Below, one piece after another: positions 32,595 to 39,660 of a stretch of DNA of 64,000 bases; position 1 is the stretch's first letter; every line of letters begins with the position of its first letter. The notes below the pieces were generated by a model that did not search any database, was not told the DNA's origin, and was given only the letters and a program-made list of their open reading frames with translations. Source of the DNA: Sporobacter sp963675425 (GTDB lineage: Bacteria; Bacillota; Clostridia; Oscillospirales; Oscillospiraceae); the NCBI GenBank assembly GCA_963675425.1, contig OY776214.1:4340001-4404000 (forward strand), written 5' to 3'. The translations under genes and the position numbers were made by a program.

Positions 32595-34097
32595 TTATCT
32601 GTCCGTCTCGACACTGGGCGCGGACGCCGTCTCTTCGGCAGAGCCGTCCGCCATATCCGTCTTTGCCGGCCCCTCGTCGACCGGGCTTTCCATTATATCC
32701 TGCTCGGGCGGCATCTCAGCTGGCTGACAATTCGCCAGAACCGGCTCCGGCTGCTCTCCGTACTGCTTTTTAATCTTATTATTGATTCGTATGAACAGGG
32801 CTATTGCCATAAAAACCGAACCCGCGTCGGCAATCGGCGAGGCGTATATAACACCGTCAAGGCCAAACAGCGCATTGCCTAAAAACAGTACCGGAACAAA
32901 AACGAGCCCCTGCCGGCTGATCGATAGGACAAGCGCCGAAACCGACTTACCCATAGCCTGAAATGAACTCATAGATACGAACAGCACGCCGAGAATCGGA
33001 CCCACAAGCATTAAGGCCCTCAGCATTTTCGTGCCGATCTCAATTACGGCGGTGTCGGCTATGAATGCCCCGACGATGCTGCTGGTGAATATCAGGTAGA
33101 CAGCTGACAAGACCGTACCCACTACCAGATTGCTTATAAGCGCAAAACGTATGACCGCTTTCATCCGGCCAAAATCACGTGCACCGTAGCTGTATCCAAT
33201 CAGCGGCTGGATACCCATCGCAATACCGATTTGCAGCATGGCAATGAGCGAACCGGCCTTAAAGGCGATACCCATACCCGCAATCGGAACAGGCCCGTAA
33301 TTTTTCAACAGATTGTTCATCAGGATGTTGGACGCCGTCATCAAAAGGTTATTGAGAGAAGCCGGAACACCGATGGCAAAAACAGTGCCTGCAATCCCAT
33401 CTGACATTTTAAAATCCTTCGGCGAGATGGACAGCGTTGTTTTGCTTCGGGAAAAGTAAATGACGTAATAAGCAGCTGAAAAGAGGTTGCCGATCGTGGT
33501 TGCCACGGCGGCGCCGCCGGCGCCCATGTTAAGGGTCAGGATCATGATCGGGTCCAGAATGATATTCGTAACCGTACCGATCATCATACCGGCCATCGCA
33601 GCCTTGGCAGAACCTTCGCTTCGGACGATATTAGGCGACGCGGCAGATACGATCACAAACGGCGCGCCCACCGATATCCATCGAAGATAGTCGCCGGTAA
33701 ATCCAAAGGTGCTTTCATCCGAGCCGATCAGCTTCAAGATAAAGGGCATCCCCAGAAAAAAGACGCCGATCATAATAACGCCGGCAACTAAGGCGCCATA
33801 AAAGCTAAAGCTGGAAACATACTTGGCTTTTTCCGGCCTTTTTTCACCTAAAAGCCTCGATATATAAGATCCGCCGCCGATGCCGAACATATTCCCGATC
33901 GACATCAATATAAAAAACACCGGAGTCGCAAGGGAAACGGCAGCAACCTGATTGGCGTCGCCCGTCTGGCCAACAAAGTAGGTATCCACCATATTATATA
34001 ATATAGTGACAAGCATGCTCAAAACAGTTGGCATGGCCAGCTTCACCACCGCCTTGGGCACAGGCATTTTTTCAAATATAAGTGTTTTCTCTTCCAA
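32595..34097 (-). CDS. MATE-family multidrug/Na+-type efflux transporter
   Basis: Twelve-segment exporter of the MATE family (NorM/DinF branch), usually driven by Na+ or H+ and moving cationic drugs or metabolites. The core starts with FEKMPVPKAVVKLAMPTVLSMLVTILYNMVDTYFVGQTGD, and the second half repeats the fold. A hydrophilic Glu/Asp-rich tail of about 60 residues is unusual. The start is set at the TTG at 34097, where GGGAGG lies 5 nt before it, exactly as in the matching leader of the V-ATPase subunit A gene. An ATG at 34169 would put the leader inside the coding region and has no ribosome site. Expression is probably controlled by that leader. Confidence 0.88.
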   Translation of the reverse strand: MEEKTLIFEKMPVPKAVVKLAMPTVLSMLVTILYNMVDTYFVGQTGDANQVAAVSLATPVFFILMSIGNMFGIGGGSYISRLLGEKRPEKAKYVSSFSFYGALVAGVIMIGVFFLGMPFILKLIGSDESTFGFTGDYLRWISVGAPFVIVSAASPNIVRSEGSAKAAMAGMMIGTVTNIILDPIMILTLNMGAGGAAVATTIGNLFSAAYYVIYFSRSKTTLSISPKDFKMSDGIAGTVFAIGVPASLNNLLMTASNILMNNLLKNYGPVPIAGMGIAFKAGSLIAMLQIGIAMGIQPLIGYSYGARDFGRMKAVIRFALISNLVVGTVLSAVYLIFTSSIVGAFIADTAVIEIGTKMLRALMLVGPILGVLFVSMSSFQAMGKSVSALVLSISRQGLVFVPVLFLGNALFGLDGVIYASPIADAGSVFMAIALFIRINNKIKKQYGEQPEPVLANCQPAEMPPEQDIMESPVDEGPAKTDMADGSAEETASAPSVETDR

Positions 34098-34158
34098 AGT
34101 AACCTCCCGCGCTTTCTGCGCTAACAGTCCTATAAGTTTCCTCCGCACAGGAGGTTTC
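34095..34158 (-). promoter_or_regulatory. Structured leader of the MATE gene (candidate riboswitch, copy 2)
   Basis: On the minus strand, a 24-nt core (34158-34135; GAAACCTCCTGTGCGG then AGGAAACT) is followed by 13 nt, a GCGC-AGAAA-GCGC hairpin, GGGAGG (34108-34103) and TTG. It matches the element at 39595-39660 in 22 of 24 core positions and in layout. CCTCC of the core can pair with its own GGAGG or with the ribosome site, a translational switch. Confidence 0.8.
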
Positions 34159-34261
34159 GGTCCATCCATTTTGGCTAACACCGAATGCGGAGAAAAGACA
34201 ACATCCGGCCGTGATTCGTATTGGAAAGCTTTTGACGGCCAGATTCACGATTCAACTAAAA

Positions 34262-34303
34262 TAAAAAGCGCCGCAGCGCCTGTCGCCCATAAAAAATTAT
34301 GGG
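34262..34303 (-). terminator. Attenuator-like hairpins in the MATE leader
   Basis: Near the 5' end of the predicted transcript, CCCATAA/TTATGGG (tetraloop) is followed by a short GCGC/GCGC hairpin and TTTTTATTTT. This is suggestive of a conditional terminator about 165 nt before the MATE start. The final stem is short, so confidence is moderate. Confidence 0.5.
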
Positions 34304-34349
34304 GAGACCGGTGAAATGACGCTTAATTTGTGTGTGTAGCACGCTACCA

Positions 34350-34378
34350 ATAATACTCTATCTTTCCCGGGATGTCAA
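34350..34378 (-). promoter_or_regulatory. Promoter of the MATE gene
   Basis: On the minus strand TTGACA (34378-34373) and TATTAT (34355-34350) with 17-nt spacing. It predicts a leader of about 245 nt. Confidence 0.75.
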
Positions 34379-34852
34379 TGTACCCGGGCGATACCGGCAC
34401 GGCCGGAAATGGTGTGCCGAAGTTCCTGAAAAAGGCAAAAAAGTACGATCTCAGCACGTTTTATTCTAGCAGCGCCATCTTAAAATAACTGAATCACTTC
34501 TATGGCTTTCTTTATTTCTAGAATTTTGTCAAATAGTCTTTTTTATCCGTTCCGAATCATCCTTTATTGTTCATAATCACCGATTTCATTCAGCAGGAGA
34601 AACGGTTCGGCGTATTTTTCTATCGAAAATGCTTGAAGCGCCTGAATGAACAATAATATTTTATGTAGGGCGCGTACTCTTAATATGTGTATTTTTTTAC
34701 AAGGCGGCAGCAAATGCATGCATATGTTGATATTATACGAAAATTCTGCTAAGATTACTGCTAAGATTTAGCGGCTTGTTAGCCGATAATAATAAACAGT
34801 AAGCATAAGCTTTAAACAGGATTCCCATTTGCCAAGGGAGGTGTACCGTACA
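34379..34852. other. Intergenic region before the V-ATPase operon
   Basis: No gene seen. It contains an inverted repeat TTATTGTTCAT/ATGAACAATAA (34564-34574 and 34646-34656), a tandem 12-bp repeat CTGCTAAGATTA/T (34746-34769) overlapping the operon promoter, and a small CGGCT/AGCCG hairpin near 34772-34785. Confidence 0.6.
34727..34755 (+). promoter_or_regulatory. Predicted V-ATPase operon promoter
   Basis: TTGATA (34727-34732) and TAAGAT (34750-34755) with 17-nt spacing. The -10 lies in the first copy of a tandem 12-bp repeat, so a second overlapping -10 is possible. Confidence 0.55.
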
Positions 34853-35167
34853 GTGTATGTCGAAGTGATTAAAAGCATAACGGACGCCGAGGAGGCGGCC
34901 CGTCAAGCCCGGCAAAATGCGCAGACCGAAGCGAAGACTCTAATTGCCGAGGCTGAGAAAAAGGGCCGCGAGGCCGTGTCTGAGGCTGTTGTGCGCGCGG
35001 AAGCTGAAAATAAGAAGCGCATGCAGGCGGCTGAGCAGAAAGCCGTACAGAACGCTGGAAAGCTCGAAGCCGACACAACCCAGTTTTGCTCGAATCTCCG
35101 GGCCGAGTCCCGGCGGCGGCTGGATGAAGCCGCTTCGGTGATCGCAGAAAGGATCGTGAATAGCTGA
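34853..35167 (+). CDS. V-type ATPase peripheral-stalk subunit G/H
   Basis: Peripheral stalk subunit that pairs with subunit E to hold the catalytic head static. It is almost entirely a charged Ala/Glu/Lys/Arg coiled coil (about 104 residues), as in AhaH/NtpF proteins. First gene of the operon. The start at GTG 34853 is preferred: GGGAGG lies 11 nt upstream, while the TTG at 34829 has none. Its TGA overlaps the next ATG by one base, which implies coupled translation. Confidence 0.82.
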   Translation: MYVEVIKSITDAEEAARQARQNAQTEAKTLIAEAEKKGREAVSEAVVRAEAENKKRMQAAEQKAVQNAGKLEADTTQFCSNLRAESRRRLDEAASVIAERIVNS

Positions 35168-37104
35168 TGAGTATTGTCAAGATGAAAAAAATCAGGCTTT
35201 TCGCGGTCCGTTCCCAAAAAGACGCGCTGTTAAGCGAGCTGATGCATCTGGGCTGCGTGGAGTTCTCCGAGCCGGAATCTCTCGTCCGGGAGCCGGAGGT
35301 TTTTTCGCTCGTCAAAAAAGAATCCAGTGAGCTGGAGCGTTTTCGGTCGGAGCATACCGATCTGCAGCGCGCGCTCGATTTTATGGATCAATACGCGCCG
35401 ACAAAAAGCAGCCTGTTTGCCGTCCGGCCCGTCGTCTCAGCTAAAAAGCTGCTGGACGAATCGCTTTTGGACGAACGGCTTGAGCTGGCCAAATCCATAG
35501 AAACGCTTGACGGCCAGATCCGGCGGCTGTCCGCTCTGGAGACACAGCAGAAAAATCTGATCGAAGCGCTGTCGGTCTGGACGGATTACGACGTGCCGCT
35601 TGAGATCACCGGCACCCAGTATGCGAGTATCGTGCTCGGCGGCATTCCATCGACAATCGACCTGGATCATGCCGACAAGGCGTTGGCGGACGCCGTGCCG
35701 GAAGCCTCGCTTCTGCGGGTGTCGACCTGCGAGGACCAGCATCATCTCGTGCTCGTGTGCCTGAAAGACAAGCTGACCGACGCTCTGGAAGCCCTGCGCA
35801 CCTTTAATTTCTCCGTTGCGGGAAACAAGGGCCTTGAGGACACAGCAGCCGAAAATATCGCGCGCGCCGAGGAGCGCCTGGAGGCGTACGCTTCTGAAAA
35901 GCGGGAGCTGTGCGACAAGATTACCGCGGAGGCGCCCCGCCGGGAAGAGCTGAAAATGGCCGCCGACCTTCTGGCGACGAAAATCGCCCGTGCCGAGGCT
36001 GCCGGGCGGCTAATGGGCACGGAGCGGTCCGTTTCGCTTGTCGGCTGGGTCCCGGCCCCTGAGGAAAAAAAGCTCGAAGCCATCCTGTCCAAATACGACT
36101 GTGCGTGGGAGCTTATGGCGCCGGCGCCGGACGAAGCGGAAAAGGTGCCTATCGCTCTGAAAAACAACCTATTAACAAAGCCGCTCATGATGGTTACGGA
36201 GATGTACAGCCTCCCGACCTATGACGGCATTGATCCCAACCCGCTCATCGCGCCGTTTTTTACGATTTTTTTCGGCATCATGTACGCCGATATGGGCTAC
36301 GGGGCCATCCTTTTAATTCTGGGTATACTCGGCCGGTTGCTTCTCAAGCCGCGCGGCACGATGGCCTACGCCGTGGCACTGCTGCGGCTGTGCGGCATCA
36401 CGACAATCATTTTCGGTTTCCTGTTCGGCAGCTGCTTTGGCGACGCGATACCGGTGTTCACAAACATGATCGGCATGGAACGTGTCGAACTCTGGAACGC
36501 CATCGACCCGCTCAAAGAACCGATGCAGATGTTACTCCTGTCTCTGGCGATCGGCGTTGTCCAGATTTTAGTCGGCATGGCCATCAAGGCCATTATGCTG
36601 ATTCGCGACGGGAACTGGCTGGACGCCGTGTTCGACGTCGGCTCGTGGTGGCTTTTATTCGCGGGCATCGCCGTCGGCGCGCTGGGCGGACCCTGGTGGG
36701 TCGCAATTGCCGGGGCGGCTGCGCTCGTGCTGACGCAAGGACGAAACAAGCCATCAATCCCGGGCAAGATTATCGGCGGGCTGGCAAGCTTATACGATAT
36801 AACGGGCTATCTGGGCGACGTACTGTCCTATACGCGTATTATGGCGCTTCTCTTGGCCAGCAGCGTTATCGCCAGCGTCGTCAATGTCCTCGGCAGCCTC
36901 AGCGGCTCCATCATCGTATTTATCGTTGTATTTCTGATCGGACACGCGTTTAACATGGGTATCAACATCATCGGCACGTTTGTCCACTCCGCAAGGCTTC
37001 AGTATCTGGAATTCTTCGGCAAATTCTATAAAGACGGCGGGCGCGCTTTCGCCCCCCTGAAAATTAAAACGAAATACTATGACGTAATCAAGGAGGAAAA
37101 CTAA
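35167..37104 (+). CDS. V-type ATPase subunit I (a-type membrane subunit)
   Basis: Membrane stator subunit that carries ions to and from the rotor ring. The N-terminal half (about 1-330) is a soluble coiled-coil arm, and the C-terminal half has about seven to eight membrane helices. GLASLYDITGYLGDVLSYTRIMALLLA contains the essential Arg (SYTRIMAL) that releases the ion from the rotor Glu. ADMGYGAILL and NMGINIIGTFVHSARLQYLEFFGKFYKDGGRAFAP are also characteristic. Length 645 is normal. It overlaps the upstream stalk gene by one base. Confidence 0.95.
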   Translation: MSIVKMKKIRLFAVRSQKDALLSELMHLGCVEFSEPESLVREPEVFSLVKKESSELERFRSEHTDLQRALDFMDQYAPTKSSLFAVRPVVSAKKLLDESLLDERLELAKSIETLDGQIRRLSALETQQKNLIEALSVWTDYDVPLEITGTQYASIVLGGIPSTIDLDHADKALADAVPEASLLRVSTCEDQHHLVLVCLKDKLTDALEALRTFNFSVAGNKGLEDTAAENIARAEERLEAYASEKRELCDKITAEAPRREELKMAADLLATKIARAEAAGRLMGTERSVSLVGWVPAPEEKKLEAILSKYDCAWELMAPAPDEAEKVPIALKNNLLTKPLMMVTEMYSLPTYDGIDPNPLIAPFFTIFFGIMYADMGYGAILLILGILGRLLLKPRGTMAYAVALLRLCGITTIIFGFLFGSCFGDAIPVFTNMIGMERVELWNAIDPLKEPMQMLLLSLAIGVVQILVGMAIKAIMLIRDGNWLDAVFDVGSWWLLFAGIAVGALGGPWWVAIAGAAALVLTQGRNKPSIPGKIIGGLASLYDITGYLGDVLSYTRIMALLLASSVIASVVNVLGSLSGSIIVFIVVFLIGHAFNMGINIIGTFVHSARLQYLEFFGKFYKDGGRAFAPLKIKTKYYDVIKEEN

Positions 37105-37105
37105 C

Positions 37106-37594
37106 ATGGCTTTTTTTGAATCTTTCGGCGGTCTGGCGATCGCCCTGGCCGGCGCCAGCCTCGCCGTGGGTCTCAGCTGCATCGGCAGCGCCAAGGGTAC
37201 CGGCATCACCGGCGAGGCCGCCAGCGGCCTGACCTCGGAGGACCCCACCAAATTCGGTAAATCGATGATCCTTCAGGTTCTCCCCGGCACCCAGGGCCTT
37301 TACGGCCTTGTGGCATGGTTTCTCGCCGTCAACAAGCTCGGCCTTCTCAGCGGCGGCGTTGTAGACGTTACGCTACAGCAGGGCTGGCAGATTTTCTTTG
37401 CGTGCCTGCCGATGGCGATCGGCGGTCTCCTGTCCGCTATTGCCCAGGGACGTGTGGCAGCGGCGGCTATTAATATCCTCGCCAAAAAGCCGGACGACTG
37501 GTCAAAGGGTATACTCTTCTGCGTCATGGTTGAGTTTTACGCCATTTTGTCCCTGCTCGTGACGTTCCTGATGCTCAACGGTCTGACCTTCTGA
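37106..37594 (+). CDS. V-type ATPase proteolipid subunit K (rotor ring), Na+-type residues
   Basis: Rotor-ring subunit of two fused hairpins (four membrane helices, 162 residues). The ion-carrying Glu143 is in MVEFYAIL of the second hairpin. The first hairpin has PGTQGLYG (T62, Q63), and the third helix has IAQGR (Q114). In the Na+-pumping Enterococcus hirae NtpK, Na+ is held by the equivalent Thr64, Gln65, Gln110 and Glu139, so this ring probably binds Na+ rather than only H+. That is inference by comparison. It starts 1 bp after subunit I. Confidence 0.95.
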   Translation: MAFFESFGGLAIALAGASLAVGLSCIGSAKGTGITGEAASGLTSEDPTKFGKSMILQVLPGTQGLYGLVAWFLAVNKLGLLSGGVVDVTLQQGWQIFFACLPMAIGGLLSAIAQGRVAAAAINILAKKPDDWSKGILFCVMVEFYAILSLLVTFLMLNGLTF

Positions 37595-37607
37595 GCGGGC
37601 TGATCTT

Positions 37608-38207
37608 ATGAACGGAATCGAAAAAATCATTGACCATATCAAAGCCGAATCGGACGCCGAATGCCGGGCCATCACTAAAGAGGCCGAAAAAAAGTCTGCG
37701 GAAATCGAAAAGCAGTATGAAAAAGCGGCTTTGGAGGAATACGGCAAGCTGACGGAAAAGGGCGAGAAGGACGCCGCGCTCCACATTGAGCGCCTCGGCC
37801 ATGTCGCCTCGCTTGAAGCGAAAAAAAAGGTGCTCACCGTTAAGCAGGAGCTCGTCTCTAAATCATTTGAGCGGGCCGCCGAGCAGCTGGTTTCGCTGCC
37901 CGAGGCCGACTATATCGCACTGCTTACCCGGCTGGCCGCCGAGGCTTCCCGAACCGGCAATGAAGAAATCGTCCTGAATAAAAACGACCGGGAGCGCGTC
38001 GGCGCTGCCGTATGCGACAAAGCCAACAACGCGCTCAAAGAGCGCGGCAAAGCGGCCGGCCTCAAGCTGTCTAATCAAACGCGCAGTATGCGCGGCGGCC
38101 TCATCCTCGTCAGCGGGGATATCGAGGTCAACTGCAGTATCGACGCGCTCATCAGCCAGTATAAAAACGAGCTGTCGTCGAAGGTGGCCGCCGTCTTATT
38201 CAATTGA
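37608..38207 (+). CDS. V-type ATPase subunit E (peripheral stalk)
   Basis: Stalk subunit that pairs with subunit G/H and contacts A and B. A charged N-terminal coiled coil (about 1-95: AESDAECRAITKEAEKKSAEIEKQYEK) is followed by a compact C-terminal domain containing GGLILVSGDIEVNCSIDALISQYKNELSSKVAAVLF. The ending is typical of NtpE/AtpE. Length 199 is normal. Operon position between K and C is standard. Confidence 0.93.
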   Translation: MNGIEKIIDHIKAESDAECRAITKEAEKKSAEIEKQYEKAALEEYGKLTEKGEKDAALHIERLGHVASLEAKKKVLTVKQELVSKSFERAAEQLVSLPEADYIALLTRLAAEASRTGNEEIVLNKNDRERVGAAVCDKANNALKERGKAAGLKLSNQTRSMRGGLILVSGDIEVNCSIDALISQYKNELSSKVAAVLFN

Positions 38208-38228
38208 CGCATCCGAGGGGGGAAGACT

Positions 38229-39230
38229 ATGTCCCACAAGATTAAAGATACGGATTTTCTGTACCTGACATCCGCGCTCCGCGCCCGCGAAGCACGTATG
38301 CTCAGCACCGACCGTCTTGACAGGCTCCTCGAGGCATCGGATTACGAGGAGACGGCCAAGCTCGTCGCCGAGCTTGGCTATCCCGACATGACAGGCATGA
38401 CGGCTCAGGAAATTGACGCCGCCCTCGGCGAATACAGGACGGCTGTTTTCCGGGAGCTTGATAAAAACTGCATCTGCAGCGACCTTCTGGATATTTTCCG
38501 CGTCAAATACGACTACCACAACGTCAAGGTGCTCGTCAAGGCCATGGCCGCAAACTCCGAGGGCGACCATCTGCTGTCGGATTCGGGCCGGGTCCCGATC
38601 CCGAAGCTCACCGAGGCTTTTATCACCGGCGAGCGGCGGGAACTCCCCGAGCCCATGCGCGACGCGATCAGCCGCGCGGTCGGTATCCTCTCGCGCACAT
38701 CCGACCCGCAGCTGTCCGACATTGACATTGACCGGCATTATTACGCGGAAATAACAGAGCTGGCCAAACGGATTGATCTCGAATTCGTGACGGGCTACGT
38801 GAGGCTTCTCATTGACAGCGCCAACCTGCGCACCGTCGTGCGAACGCTGCGGATGAAAAAAGACCCCGACTTCCTGCAAAAAGCGCTGTTTAAGGGCGGC
38901 ACGGTCCGTCCGGACCGGCTGATGACCGTCTCAAACTCCAGCGAGGGCCTCGTCGAGCTGTTCGGGCCGGGCATCCTGGAAGAAGCGGCTGTGCTGGGCT
39001 TGGAGGCCGTCGGCGGCGGCTCACTCACCGGCTTTGAGCAGGCGTGCGACAACGCTGTTATCCGGTATCTGGACAAGGCTAAACTGGTCAGCTTCGGCAT
39101 TGAGGCACTCGTGGCGCATCTGGCCGCTCTGGAAGCCGAGATTATGTCGGCCAGAATGATACTGACGGGTAAACTCTGCGGCATCGCGCCGGAGGTTATT
39201 CGGGAAAGGCTGCGGATAAGCTATGTATAA
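38229..39230 (+). CDS. V-type ATPase subunit C (rotor-to-head connector)
   Basis: Connects the proteolipid ring to the central shaft (d-type/NtpC). It is a mostly helical 333-residue protein, with YLTSALRAREARMLSTDRLDRLLEA at the N-terminus and a C-terminal ARMILTGKLCGIAPEVIRERLRISYV, the usual close of the family. GAGGGGGG ribosome site before the ATG. It overlaps the subunit F gene by 8 bp. Confidence 0.94.
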   Translation: MSHKIKDTDFLYLTSALRAREARMLSTDRLDRLLEASDYEETAKLVAELGYPDMTGMTAQEIDAALGEYRTAVFRELDKNCICSDLLDIFRVKYDYHNVKVLVKAMAANSEGDHLLSDSGRVPIPKLTEAFITGERRELPEPMRDAISRAVGILSRTSDPQLSDIDIDRHYYAEITELAKRIDLEFVTGYVRLLIDSANLRTVVRTLRMKKDPDFLQKALFKGGTVRPDRLMTVSNSSEGLVELFGPGILEEAAVLGLEAVGGGSLTGFEQACDNAVIRYLDKAKLVSFGIEALVAHLAALEAEIMSARMILTGKLCGIAPEVIRERLRISYV

Positions 39231-39552
39231 AATCGCGGTCATAGGCGGCCTGGACACCGTTCTGGGCTTCAAGGCGCTGGGCCTCGAGGCCCATCCCGTC
39301 ACGGACGCGGATGCGGCGCGCGGCGTATTGCGCCATCTGATCTCCGACGACAGCCCGGACGATTACGCCATCATCTATCTGGAGGAAACGCTGGCTCACG
39401 AGCTGGCCGCCGATATAGACCGGTATAAAGACTGCGTTAAGCCGGCTATCATCCTGATCCCCGGCCGCGACGGCTCAACCGGGCAAAGCATGGCGGCGCT
39501 TCACGAGGCCGTTAAGCGCGCCATTGGCGCGGACATCCTCGGGCAATCATGA
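39223..39552 (+). CDS. V-type ATPase subunit F
   Basis: Central-shaft subunit, 109 residues, with a Rossmann-like domain (MYKIAVIGGLDTVLGFKALGLEAHPV) and a C-terminal helix (MAALHEAVKRAIGADIL) that reaches along the shaft. It follows subunit C with an 8-bp overlap. It ends the first part of the operon; the following gap carries a structured leader before subunit A. Confidence 0.94.
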   Translation: MYKIAVIGGLDTVLGFKALGLEAHPVTDADAARGVLRHLISDDSPDDYAIIYLEETLAHELAADIDRYKDCVKPAIILIPGRDGSTGQSMAALHEAVKRAIGADILGQS

Positions 39553-39556
39553 GTAT

Positions 39557-39577
39557 TCCTCCCGCCGCCGGCGGGAA
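39557..39577 (+). other. GC-rich hairpin after subunit F
   Basis: CCCGCC/GGCGGG with a GCC loop, just after the subunit F stop. No T-run follows, so an mRNA-stability or processing site is as likely as a terminator. Confidence 0.5.
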
Positions 39578-39594
39578 TCGAAATAAGCAAAAAA

Positions 39595-39660
39595 GAAACC
39601 TCCTATGCGGAGGTAACTGACAATATTATTTGTGCGTTATGCACATGGGAGGTTTTTATG
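39595..39660 (+). promoter_or_regulatory. Structured leader before subunit A (candidate Na+ riboswitch, copy 1)
   Basis: A 24-nt core (39595-39618; GAAACCTCCTATGCGG then AGGTAACT) is followed by 12 nt, a TGTGC-GTTAT-GCACA hairpin (39631-39645), GGGAGG (39647-39652) and ATG at 39658. Core AAACCTCC can pair with its own GGAGG or with GGAGGTTT at the ribosome site. The same element precedes the MATE gene. It lies inside the operon, so it would tune A-B-D separately from H-I-K-E-C-F. Confidence 0.82.

Noticed and set aside
34098..34181. Longer N-terminus of the MATE protein
   Set aside because: It would translate the structured leader that is conserved with the V-ATPase copy, and it has no ribosome site.
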